Source: Geobacter sp. (GTDB lineage Bacteria > Desulfobacterota > Desulfuromonadia > Geobacterales > Geobacteraceae). From it: 12,544 nt of DNA. The translations under genes were made by a program, and so were the position numbers. Below the pieces are notes generated by a model that was not told the DNA's origin, ran no database searches, and was given only the letters and a program-made list of their open reading frames with translations. Location: positions 1 to 12,544 of the forward strand of contig DNRQ01000066.1 of assembly GCA_003499925.1 (NCBI GenBank), read 5' to 3'. Shown in pieces: positions 1 through 5,748 of this stretch; position 1 is the first letter of the stretch; the number at the start of each line of letters is the position of its first letter.

Positions 1-1
1 C

Positions 2-229
2 ATTTTGACCGGCGTCTTCGCCACAGTCGGAGCCACCGGGCTTCTCTCGGGCAACGTCAAGCAGTTCACCGTCCAGCTGATCGCGATCGGTGCCGCAGCC
101 GCCTACGCCGTAATCGTCACCCTGATCATCTCCTTCGTCATCGACAAGACCATCGGTCTCAGGGTGGAGAAGGAAGACGAGATCATGGGCCTCGACCAGA
201 CCCAGCATTCGGAGAGTGCCTACAACTAA
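2..229 (+). CDS. amt: Ammonium transporter Amt, C-terminal fragment (5' end outside window)
   Basis: Inner-membrane channel for ammonium/ammonia. The window opens inside the gene; the frame begins at base 2 and ends at TAA 227-229, so about 75 residues are present. They contain a final transmembrane helix (around VQLIAIGAAAAYAVIVTLII) followed by the cytoplasmic tail GLRVEKEDEIMGLDQTQHSE and a terminal ESAYN. That tail, with GLDQTQHSESAY, is the hallmark C-terminus of the Amt/MEP/Rh family, the region that contacts the regulator GlnK in well-studied homologues. The gene is followed 26 bases later by a strong terminator, so it is the last gene of its transcript. Codon use is GC-rich and ordinary, unlike the cassette genes downstream, so this is host backbone. 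Confidence 0.93.
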   Translation: MLTGVFATVGATGLLSGNVKQFTVQLIAIGAAAAYAVIVTLIISFVIDKTIGLRVEKEDEIMGLDQTQHSESAYN

Positions 230-255
230 GGCGACTCCTAGAGTGGCAGCAATTC

Positions 256-289
256 GAGCGGGGGGATCCCAAGATCCCTCCGCTCTTTT
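256..289 (+). terminator. Rho-independent terminator of amt
   Basis: GAGCGG at 256-261 pairs with CCGCTC at 280-285, and the stem continues through GGGGATC/GATCCCT (one G-U pair) to a CCAA loop at 269-272. This gives a 13-bp stem followed by TTTT at 286-289. It lies 26 bases after the amt stop codon. Confidence 0.9.
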
Positions 290-310
290 CAGTGCGCCAG
301 GCATGGCGCG

Positions 311-326
311 TGGCGCGAAAGCGCCA
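311..326 (+). other. Short perfect hairpin with GAAA tetraloop
   Basis: TGGCGC (311-316) and GCGCCA (321-326) are perfect complements around a GAAA loop, a GNRA-type tetraloop. It sits between the amt terminator and the group II intron 3' end. The tract after it (TTCGTTT) is only weakly T-rich, so it may be a second terminator-like structure or part of the intron relic. Confidence 0.4.
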
Positions 327-344
327 TTCGTTTGACCAGTACCA

Positions 345-435
345 CCGACTTCAATGCACTTCATGAACCGCCTTGTACGGAACCGTAGGCACGGTGGTGT
401 GGGAGGAGGGGGAGTAATCCCGCCTCCTACCCGAT
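345..435 (+). mobile_element. Group II intron 3' remnant (domains V and VI)
   Basis: Bases 366-398 fold like domain V: ACCGCC (367-372) pairs with GGTGGT (393-398), then TG/CA, a two-base bulge (GG, 388-389) on the 3' strand, and TACGG/CCGTA closing the tip. Bases 402-435 follow as a domain VI-like hairpin (GGGAGGAGGG against CCCGCCTCCT) ending in CTACCCGAT, a typical intron 3' boundary with a candidate branch-point A at 429. The wording closely resembles the 3' ends of bacterial group II introns I know from Geobacter-type genomes. No reverse transcriptase/maturase reading frame and no domains I-IV are visible upstream, so only the 3' tip survives. The exact 5' limit of the relic is not defined. 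Confidence 0.72.
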
Positions 436-472
436 CAAGGGCCTCAACTGGGCGTACCAGGGTGGACGGCGA

Positions 473-488
473 ATTTGGCCGGCCAAAT
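473..488. repeat. GGCCGGCC-centred palindrome, copy 1 (16 bp)
   Basis: ATTTGGCCGGCCAAAT is a perfect palindrome. It is the shortest of three copies at 473-488, 496-515 and 605-630. Copies 1 and 2 are separated by only seven bases. No gene is visible around them. Confidence 0.85.
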
Positions 489-495
489 CGGAAGG

Positions 496-515
496 AAATT
501 TGGCCGGCCAAATTT
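496..515. repeat. GGCCGGCC-centred palindrome, copy 2 (20 bp)
   Basis: A perfect 20-bp palindrome, AAATTTGGCCGGCCAAATTT, sharing the 16-bp core with copies 1 and 3. Its flanks (GG before, TGCCC after) do not continue the symmetry. Confidence 0.88.
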
Positions 516-604
516 TGCCCTGATCCGGTACAGTCCGCTGGGGTGCCCGTCTCATTAGACTCACGTCCTGTAGATTGACTTGGATCCAGCCTAAGTGGCC
601 TGCA

Positions 605-630
605 GGCGAATTTGGCCGGCCAAATTCGCC
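605..630. repeat. GGCCGGCC-centred palindrome, copy 3 (26 bp)
   Basis: A perfect 26-bp palindrome. The shared core is extended by GGCGA on the left and TCGCC on the right. It lies about 47 bases beyond the 3' end of the integrase relic, which reads on the minus strand. No adjacent IS terminus could be recognised. Confidence 0.9.
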
Positions 631-676
631 CCCTTCCTTGAAAGTCTCCCCGGCTACCGAAATCCGTAATGAGGCT

Positions 677-1018
677 TCATCGACCCAGGACTAGGCATTC
701 AAAGCGGCGATGCCTTTCGTCCAGATAGCTCTCCTCTACACAATTTCCTGCTTTTTTAAGAAGCTCCTCCTGTTTGAGCATCTGCAAATATAGAGATACA
801 GCATTAGCTACCTATTGCCGCTGCTCTTTAGGATAACCATCCTCCTCAAGTTTGATCATAACTTGGCGTATGTGTTGAGAACTTGGTACAGAAGTATGGC
901 AGCTGTCGCAAAAATTCAGGTAATATCCGAGGTGCTTCTTGTACCCTTCATGTCGGTTAAGAGCAACTCGTCGACTAGTTGGATATGTTGCATACCCGGG
1001 GAATACTTCATCCATCAT
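677..1018 (-). pseudogene. Truncated integron-type tyrosine recombinase (IntI-like), N-terminal domain only, with in-frame amber
   Basis: The start is ATG at 1016-1018 on the minus strand, 10 bases after a strong AGGAGG (1029-1034); a second Met codon follows. The open part runs 68 residues to TAG at 812-814. Reading through the amber in the same frame continues without another stop to TGA at 677-679. Across the amber the text is GYPKEQRQ*VANAVSLYLQM. This matches the SAM-like core-binding domain of integron/phage integrases: an aromatic-rich GYKKHLGYYLNFC helix, then a K/R-Q-rich turn and a xxAVxLYLxxL helix. A CAG-to-TAG change would explain the stop. The catalytic domain (RHRY) is absent; sequence past 677 turns into the palindrome region. 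The gene diverges from the cassette array, exactly as intI does. The CxxCH at FCDSCH is probably chance. Alternative: a short stand-alone hypothetical protein of 68 aa. Confidence 0.66.
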
Positions 1019-1034
1019 TAAGTTAATTCCTCCT

Positions 1035-1063
1035 TTGACATACATTAGAAGTCGTAATATAGT
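1035..1063 (+). promoter_or_regulatory. Near-consensus sigma-70 promoter, probable cassette promoter Pc
   Basis: TTGACA (1035-1040), a 17-base spacer and TATAGT (1058-1063) match the housekeeping promoter at 11 of 12 positions. It lies between the intI-like start and the first cassette and fires towards the array, which is the role and place of Pc. Its -35 abuts the intI-like ribosome-binding site. A weaker minus-strand match (TTGTTT at 1077-1082, TATTAC at 1054-1059, 17 apart) overlaps it and could be the integrase promoter, giving the face-to-face arrangement common in integrons. Confidence 0.7.
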
Positions 1064-1139
1064 GCTTTTTGATTGAAAACAATTTATAACTGCGAATGAT
1101 GGGACTTTCTCAATCCGGCCAAAGGGTCAATAAATAAAG

Positions 1140-1227
1140 GATCTGCACTGCGAACCGGCGGGTGGCCATCCCTCCTCCCGGAATGTTAATCCGGAAGGGG
1201 TTCATCCCTCCAAATTGGATGTTGGCC
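1140..1227 (+). other. Putative attI region with GTTGGCC crossover
   Basis: No ORF is present. GTTGGCC at 1221-1227 is the same 7-mer that closes the attC sites at 1352, 5074 and 5685, and it complements the R'' box GGCTAAC (1257-1263) at six of seven positions. This is expected if the first cassette starts here. The crossover is about 200 bases from the integrase start, a normal attI distance. Upstream lies a hairpin CCGGA/TCCGG (1178-1194) and a direct repeat of CATCCCTCC (1168-1176, 1203-1211). It could instead be the end of an older, decayed attC. Confidence 0.4.
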
Positions 1228-1256
1228 TAGAAGGGGGCCATTCACCCAATTTAATA

Positions 1257-1358
1257 GGCTAACAGTGGTAGGGAGATAGGTCAATTCCGACAACCCGATA
1301 TTGTTGGAATGCAGCCGAAACGGCAGGATGGCCAGGTCCGGTCAACTACGAGTTGGCC
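1257..1358 (+). other. attC site 1 (end of ORF-less cassette)
   Basis: R'' GGCTAAC (1257-1263) and R' GTTGGCC (1352-1358) pair at six of seven positions. Next to them, AGTGGTAG and the complement of CTACGA (TCGTAG) form the inner arm with unpaired extra bases, the extrahelical-base pattern of attC. GCC/GGC around 1314-1323 gives a central stem. An alternative R'' is CGACAAC at 1288-1294. The cassette it closes is only 131 bp. Confidence 0.5.
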
Positions 1359-1369
1359 AGAGGAGAGAA

Positions 1370-2167
1370 ATGAAGTACTACATCATAAATACTGATAAGA
1401 GATCATTTGAAGGAATGAACGATATTTCAGTCTGGCTTGATAATGACCTTGCATTCACCGGCGGGCCAGCAAGGTATCTTGATGAGCTAACAAGGCTTGA
1501 AGTAGGCGACATTTGCCTAATGTACGAAAATGAAATAGGGATTGTTGCTGTGGGAAGAGTGCTGAGTAGATGCGATCGGCAAGCATACCTGCCACCGATG
1601 TACTATGATAAGCCTGACATGCCTGAATATCGGGCTGGAGTTCATTGGTTTCTGCATTTAACGAGAAATCCGCTGGATATTTCCAGAATTAGAGAGCTAT
1701 TTGAGTATGATTCTCCTTGGGCACCCAGTAGGGTTTTGACTTCAGTAACAAACTGTAGCGAGAAGGTACAGCTACTTATTAAAGTTTCAAAGGATGACCG
1801 GGAATTTTATACAGCCGAAGAGGTTTCAGGTCAGATTGAAATAGTTGAAGGTGCAAAAACAACCATTACTGTGAACGCTTACGAACGAAATACCGCAGCA
1901 AGACGTATCTGTATCGATCATTGGGGAGCAAGGTGTGCTGTTTGCGAAATGGAGTTTGAGCAGGTGTATGGGCCGTTAGGGCTGGGTTTTATTCATGTTC
2001 ATCACCTAACACCGGTTGCAACAATCGGCCGTCAATACGCCCTAAACCCACAGACTGACCTTCGCCCAGTGTGTCCAAATTGCCACTCAATGCTTCACAA
2101 GAAGACCCCACCTTACAAAATCGAGGAACTTCGGGAAATAATTGCAGAGGTCAACCTGACGGCTTGA
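1370..2167 (+). CDS. EVE/PUA-like domain plus HNH endonuclease, probable modification-dependent restriction enzyme
   Basis: 265 aa. ATG 1370 is preferred over upstream codons because AGGAG (1360-1364) sits six bases before it and it begins right after attC 1. Residues 1-130 (MKYYIINTDKRSF, GDICLMYENEIGIVAVGRVL) look like an EVE/PUA-type fold, the pocket domain that reads modified cytosine in EVE-HNH enzymes such as VcaM4I. Residues 189-245 are an HNH nuclease: C189AVC192, HVHH at 209-212, then LRPVCPNCHSMLH with C235, C238, H239 and H243; the two Cys pairs bind structural zinc and the His residues serve metal and catalysis. The stop codon lies inside its own attC. The likely role is cleavage of phage DNA carrying methylated or hydroxymethylated bases; the HNH part is seen directly, the EVE assignment is by resemblance. 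Confidence 0.85.
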   Translation: MKYYIINTDKRSFEGMNDISVWLDNDLAFTGGPARYLDELTRLEVGDICLMYENEIGIVAVGRVLSRCDRQAYLPPMYYDKPDMPEYRAGVHWFLHLTRNPLDISRIRELFEYDSPWAPSRVLTSVTNCSEKVQLLIKVSKDDREFYTAEEVSGQIEIVEGAKTTITVNAYERNTAARRICIDHWGARCAVCEMEFEQVYGPLGLGFIHVHHLTPVATIGRQYALNPQTDLRPVCPNCHSMLHKKTPPYKIEELREIIAEVNLTA

Positions 2168-2200
2168 TCTTACCGGCCAGCCGGTAGCTCAGCGTTGGCG
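2149..2200 (+). other. attC site 2 (end of EVE-HNH cassette)
   Basis: R'' GGTCAAC (2149-2155) and R' GTTGGCG (2194-2200). The inner arms CTGACGGCT and AGCTCAGC pair as CTGA/TCAG plus GCT/AGC, leaving extra bases unpaired. The perfect ACCGGC/GCCGGT hairpin at 2172-2185 forms the tip. At 52 bp it is near the short limit of attC. The nuclease stop codon TGA (2165-2167) is inside it. Confidence 0.72.
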
Positions 2201-2212
2201 AGGAAAACCAAG

Positions 2213-2637
2213 ATGGATGAAAAAATGATAGCTGCTGTATTCTCATTCCTCGGAATAATTATCGGTGCATCATTCCATTCATCTTCACGCGCCGGGTGGA
2301 AGGGCAGCGTCACTTGCGTGACCTCCGGTCCAAAGCCTACATGGACTATTTAAAATGTGTTTGTGAGCAAGCACCGTTCCGTTATGTAGAAGAAAGCAAG
2401 GATAAACAAGAGTTGTTTTCTAAAACGGCTGATGCGAATGCAAGAATTTGTCTATATGGGTGCAACGAAGCCATAAAAGCTTTTTCTACCTTTGAGCAGT
2501 TAGGCGCATCAATGACAAATGCCGAGCAAAGGGAGGCATTTGTAAACATGGTTTCTGTAATGCGAATGGATTCGGGCAGCGATGCCGGAACTGACCCGGT
2601 GGACATACAAAACGTCTTACTCGGTTATCGTAAATAG
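2213..2637 (+). pseudogene. Membrane-anchored small protein, broken by a frameshift near 2290
   Basis: ATG 2213 opens a frame coding MDEKMIAAVFSFLGIIIGAS, a typical N-terminal membrane anchor. It then runs through FHSSSR into unrelated text and stops at 2351-2353. The frame one base back (-1) at about 2290 continues naturally with RRVEGQRHLRDLRSKAYMDY and goes on to TAG 2635-2637. Joined, they give about 141 aa with anchor, charged helix and a C-terminal helical domain, a layout I associate with small membrane-anchored hypothetical proteins. A single lost base, or two extra bases in CACGCGCC (2287-2294), explains it. The downstream part alone has only GTG 2296 as a start and no ribosome-binding site. 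Function unknown. It lacks an attC before the next gene, so both share one cassette. Confidence 0.62.
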
Positions 2638-2674
2638 CAGAGACCGAAGTCCTAAAATGAAAGGAGGAGCACAA

Positions 2675-2902
2675 ATGGATATATCAATCAGAGTACAGTA
2701 TGAAGGCGTACTTTACGAAGGTAAATGTTCAATATCTCAAATAAAATTTCAGACTAATGTGCGTGGTGTTTTGTGTTTTAATAACGCTATGCTGCAGGAG
2801 GTCGGAATATTTCCTGAAAACCGGCCAGATCTGTTAAAAAACAAGGCAGAAGCTATTCTATTAGAACATATAATTGAAGAAAAAAAGAAGGGTAATATCT
2901 GA
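2675..2902 (+). CDS. Hypothetical 75-aa cassette protein
   Basis: ATG 2675 follows AAAGGAGG (2659-2666) at eight bases, which decides the start over the in-frame ATG at 2657. The protein begins MDISIRVQYEGVLYEGKCSI and has a beta-rich N-terminal half with alternating hydrophobics. A C-terminal helix with a run of E and K (EEKKKGN) ends it. It has no signal peptide, membrane segment or motif I recognise. It lies 37 bases after the frameshifted gene in the same cassette and is probably co-transcribed with it. It may be a partner or antitoxin-like companion, but nothing in the sequence proves that. Confidence 0.72.
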   Translation: MDISIRVQYEGVLYEGKCSISQIKFQTNVRGVLCFNNAMLQEVGIFPENRPDLLKNKAEAILLEHIIEEKKKGNI

Positions 2903-3097
2903 AGACGTGGTGAAAGCCTTGGCGAACTACGGCGAAAACAAATAGAAACCGATATCAACCATAAGGCTTTGGCAGCGAGGCTCGGCTGATTTAGTTTGCT
3001 GGGCTTGAGGAAGTTTGTGAAGGTCTGTGAGAGCTGATTCAGTTTGTGGAAGCTGGTGAAAGGCCGAGATCAGCCAAGACAGTTGACGAACGGCGAT
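2903..3097 (+). other. Non-coding stretch of cassette 3 with loose internal repeats
   Basis: No convincing gene on either strand. It contains two loosely repeated blocks, GCTGATTTAGTTTG (2985-2998) and GCTGATTCAGTTTG (3032-3045), 47 bases apart. Each is followed by a similar GAAG/GTGAA-rich stretch. The downstream end merges into attC 3. Confidence 0.5.
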
Positions 3098-3191
3098 CGC
3101 CAACAAGGCGAGAGGACACGGACTCCGCGGTGGGTGAGAGCTGGAAGAGCCGAAAGAGCTGAGCGCTCCGCCGGTCACTCAGGCGTTACTC
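3098..3191 (+). other. attC site 3 (end of cassette 3)
   Basis: R'' CGCCAAC (3098-3104) is a perfect complement of GTTGGCG, the start of the same cassette at 2194, which is the strongest evidence for this site. R' is GTTACTC (3185-3191). The inner arms GGCGAGAGGACACGG and CCGGTCACTCAGGC pair imperfectly with bulges. At 94 bp it is longer than its neighbours. Confidence 0.58.
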
Positions 3192-3222
3192 CCCGAAAAA
3201 GAATGATACCTGAGGAAACTTC

Positions 3223-3870
3223 ATGAGCAAAATAGATGAAGCGAGAGAAAGCCTAAAAAAGGCAATGGGAGGGCGTCATGGCGCTCTTCATCATGGTGCG
3301 GAAGTTTCCATTTCAGTTTCCGGCCGGACAGCTGAAATGAAAGTAATCTCGGTTATCGAAGACCTCAAAGAAGACACAGACTACTTCATTGCGTGTGCCA
3401 AGTCTGAACAGAATATTCTGCAACGCAAACGATTTGTTCGTGCAGGATTCCTTACTTTAAATGCATACATAGAGGCATCGGTTAATCAGTTATATTCAGC
3501 AATGCTACTTGACGCAGGCGTGAGCGATTCTGAAATCGAAACAAAACTGCGATTTGATAAATTCCATGATAAATGCAAAGCATTAGAGCGGAAGTGCATT
3601 CCGGGTAGTCGTATCTCAAAGAAAGAGCGGACAAAGTTACGAAGTGTTAGAAACGATCTTGTTCATTTCAAAACCGGCCATCTGGATCTTTGGCACCGAT
3701 TGTCATTAGAAGACCTTGAGAGCTTCTGCTCTAAACACAAAGCATGGCTAGGCGAGCTTCGGAGAAATCATGCGGTGCAAGAGCCTAACACAGATGATGT
3801 CTCGAAGTTCATAAAGGCTCTGTCCGCTGCTCTGGGCGTCAAAATGGAAGTTGCTGAAGGCATTGCGTAA
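3223..3870 (+). CDS. HEPN-like protein, first gene of a two-gene cassette
   Basis: 215 aa, ATG 3223 with GAGGAAA just upstream. The protein is mostly alpha-helical. It carries RNDLVH at residues 143-148, that is R-X4-H with Asn after Arg, the signature of HEPN-superfamily proteins, many of which are metal-independent RNases in toxin-antitoxin, CRISPR and abortive-infection systems. An earlier helix ending NAYIEASVNQLY (80-91) resembles the first HEPN helix, with a conserved acidic residue. No signal peptide or membrane segment is seen, so it is cytosolic. Its stop is 42 bases before the next gene, with no attC between, so the two travel as one cassette. The HEPN call rests on one motif plus helical context; a catalytically inactive RNA-binding HEPN is possible. 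Confidence 0.7.
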   Translation: MSKIDEARESLKKAMGGRHGALHHGAEVSISVSGRTAEMKVISVIEDLKEDTDYFIACAKSEQNILQRKRFVRAGFLTLNAYIEASVNQLYSAMLLDAGVSDSEIETKLRFDKFHDKCKALERKCIPGSRISKKERTKLRSVRNDLVHFKTGHLDLWHRLSLEDLESFCSKHKAWLGELRRNHAVQEPNTDDVSKFIKALSAALGVKMEVAEGIA

Positions 3871-3912
3871 GGAAAGCGACTGGGCCGGTCAACAAAAACA
3901 GAAGGAGCCACA

Positions 3913-5025
3913 ATGTCAACAATACATCGAGAATGTAAAGTCTTTGATCCTGTTAACATCACCACATCTGCCGTTGCCCCCAAATTCATCATTGACACAT
4001 GGCATTCGCAAGGATTGATGCAGTCATCTCTTTTCCGCCAGCTTTCTGGTGTCTCACCATCAGGAGTAACAAGGGTGATGCTTTCAAGTGGGATGTATGT
4101 TGAGCGGCCATTAGTTAAGGTAGGGATTCAAATTGGAAACATAAGAGCATTGCCAGTGGAGTTCGCCTTAGTGGACGACGGCGCTGCACCCCTGTTATTT
4201 GGCTCGATATTCTTGGAAAAGCTATTTGACATGCAGGCCAAAGGAATTGGTGGATACGATGCCGATAATGATATCACGGCTGTTACTATCGAACCGCCAG
4301 AGAAATACGACCCAGATTCTCTTGGTATACGTCTCGTCCCCGAAGGTAAATCAGTTGACGCAATCCAACTTGAAAAGTTTCTCCGCTCAGTTCGAACCAT
4401 TCACAACGTCGGTGTAATCGCGTGTGAACGCTTGCACCAGCATAACGACTGGCAGGGAGACAATGCACGAAGGAAAGTTGGTGCCGTCGCGAACACAATT
4501 ACCAGTGATTGCAATTTGTACGATCAAAATACCCTTCACATTAGTTGGATTGAGAACGGGAGTGTCTGGCTTTCCTTGAAAAGTGGGTCTAAAGCTGCTT
4601 TTAGCTGGCTCTCGCAACTTTTTGAAAAGACAACCGATGCACGACTTAGAAAGACAATAGCAGAAGCCGCCTCTGCCGAAGAAGATGCCTTGATAAAGCA
4701 ACTAACCAGAGACGAGATCGCTAACGCTAAAAAATGGGAACAACGGCGGATCGCTACCAAGCACATCAAAGACACTCGGAAAGACTGGCAGCAAACAGTA
4801 CTTGGCGAAATTGATTTTAGAGCAAAGCTTATTGAACGGATCGAAGACCCTGAAATACGAGCCGAAGCAGAAAGGCAGATCGATCAAGCTTTGAAAGATT
4901 TGGTTTCGTCCAACTTTATGCCTGTAATCGAGAATATTCCGAAAATTGAACCATCTGAACGTGATGTTTTGCTTATGAAAAAGCAGGATAAGGACAACCT
5001 CCCGCCAGACAAACGCATGGACTAA
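3913..5025 (+). CDS. Retropepsin-like (clan AA aspartic protease-like) protein with C-terminal helical domain, active site altered
   Basis: 370 aa, ATG 3913 after GAAGGAG (3901-3907). Residues about 20-105 follow the retropepsin order: FIIDTW (25-30) where DTG is expected, a flap-like GVTRVMLSSG, the strands RPLVKVGIQIGNI and VEFALVDD, then the hydrophobic-hydrophobic-Gly motif PLLFGSIFLEKLF (93-105). D28 and T29 are kept but Gly is replaced by Trp, so activity is uncertain; it may bind peptides without cutting. Residues 140-245 form an alpha/beta domain containing LHISWIENGSVWLSLKSGSK. Residues 245-330 are highly charged and helical, likely coiled coil. The stop codon is inside attC 4. Paired with the HEPN gene, it could be a sensor or a protease that frees a toxin; that link is inference. 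Confidence 0.6.
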   Translation: MSTIHRECKVFDPVNITTSAVAPKFIIDTWHSQGLMQSSLFRQLSGVSPSGVTRVMLSSGMYVERPLVKVGIQIGNIRALPVEFALVDDGAAPLLFGSIFLEKLFDMQAKGIGGYDADNDITAVTIEPPEKYDPDSLGIRLVPEGKSVDAIQLEKFLRSVRTIHNVGVIACERLHQHNDWQGDNARRKVGAVANTITSDCNLYDQNTLHISWIENGSVWLSLKSGSKAAFSWLSQLFEKTTDARLRKTIAEAASAEEDALIKQLTRDEIANAKKWEQRRIATKHIKDTRKDWQQTVLGEIDFRAKLIERIEDPEIRAEAERQIDQALKDLVSSNFMPVIENIPKIEPSERDVLLMKKQDKDNLPPDKRMD

Positions 5026-5080
5026 CCATCGGCACGACCCCTCTCCCTACGGTCGGGGGTCAGCCTCAGCCCCGTTGGCC
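5020..5080 (+). other. attC site 4 (end of HEPN/retropepsin cassette)
   Basis: R'' GACTAAC (5020-5026) includes the gene's TAA stop; R' is GTTGGCC (5074-5080). The flanking blocks AACCATCGGCACGACC and GTCAGCCTCAGCCCCGTT are identical to those of attC 6 at 6956-7007, while the loop between differs. Inner arms pair as CGACC/GGTCAG with unpaired bases. Confidence 0.78.
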
Positions 5081-5089
5081 GAGGGAAAA

Positions 5090-5617
5090 ATGAAGAAAAT
5101 ACTGATTTATGTCACATTGCTATCGCTGATCTATACAATTAGCGCACTGGGGGCCAGCGAACCGCCATTGTCTGAGTCTGATAAGGCAACGGTCAAGCAG
5201 GGACTTGCAGATGCAGTGAAAAGTAAGCGGATCACACAACAACAATATACTCAGGCACTCTCTTGGGTCGATGCAGCTCCATGTGAAGGTATAGAACGGG
5301 ACGTAACGATAAAAGGAAAAGCTAATCTCGCAAATGCAATCAAAAAGCAGCTTAGATTGAAGACTGTTGACGTTCTTCAAACATTCAGGAGTGAGGGATG
5401 GACCATCGTGTACGTGGACACGAAAGTCTCGGACGAGCCATACCTGTTCTATTCAGGTGACCCAGTCTTGGCCCGAAAGCCAGTGACTCAGTGGAGCGGA
5501 GCAGCCATGATCTTTGAAACCAGTGAAGTCGAGAGGTGGGTGCTTGACAACGCACCCGGCATCCCTAAGCGCCTGGCTGCTTGTTTTGCTTGGCATGTGA
5601 CATTAAATCGCGACTGA
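5090..5617 (+). CDS. Exported hypothetical protein, 175 aa
   Basis: ATG 5090 begins ten bases beyond attC 4, with GAGGGA (5081-5086) as ribosome-binding site. The N-terminus MKKILIYVTLLSLIYTISAL then GASEPP is a clear Sec signal peptide, with likely cleavage after residues 22-24 (ALGA or nearby). The mature part, about 150 aa, is soluble, with one helical stretch (SESDKATVKQGLADAVKSKR) and a beta-rich centre (WTIVYVDTKVSDEPYLFYSG). Two cysteines (CEG and ACFAW) could form a disulphide in the periplasm. I recognise no family. It is alone in its cassette, which fits the many secreted proteins of unknown function found in integron arrays. Its TGA lies ten bases before attC 5. Confidence 0.8.
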   Translation: MKKILIYVTLLSLIYTISALGASEPPLSESDKATVKQGLADAVKSKRITQQQYTQALSWVDAAPCEGIERDVTIKGKANLANAIKKQLRLKTVDVLQTFRSEGWTIVYVDTKVSDEPYLFYSGDPVLARKPVTQWSGAAMIFETSEVERWVLDNAPGIPKRLAACFAWHVTLNRD

Positions 5618-5626
5618 AAAATACAT

Positions 5627-5691
5627 GCCCAACCACTCGGCGGCACGCGGTCTCCGCTGCGCTAGGCCGGTGCGCCTCGGCCCCGTTGGCC
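5627..5691 (+). other. attC site 5 (end of exported-protein cassette)
   Basis: R'' GCCCAAC (5627-5633) fits RYYYAAC exactly, and R' is GTTGGCC (5685-5691). Inner arms CTCGGCGGCAC and GTGCGCCTCGG pair with a single extra G, the extrahelical-base pattern. CGG/CCG pairs continue towards the loop. Length 65 bp. Confidence 0.78.
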
Positions 5692-5748
5692 AAAACCATG
5701 GAACGTGGATCAGCCGGCAAGGGTTTTTTATTGCGGAGGTACACAGTG

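Noticed and set aside
354..578. 74-codon + strand frame through the intron tip and palindromes
   Set aside because: It has no ribosome-binding site, is rich in R/G/P from GC composition, and is fully explained by the folded intron 3' end and palindromic repeats.
812..1018. CxxCH (CDSCH) as a c-type haem site
   Set aside because: There is no signal peptide, and the protein fits an integrase N-terminal domain better; a single motif in 68 aa is weak.
2213..2353. Programmed -1 ribosomal frameshift at about 2290
   Set aside because: No slippery heptamer, stimulatory hairpin or upstream pairing element is evident; decay or sequencing error is simpler.
2927..3226. Overlapping frames on both strands between the 75-aa gene and the HEPN gene
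   Set aside because: They have low-complexity composition, no good starts, and cover the imperfectly paired attC 3 region.
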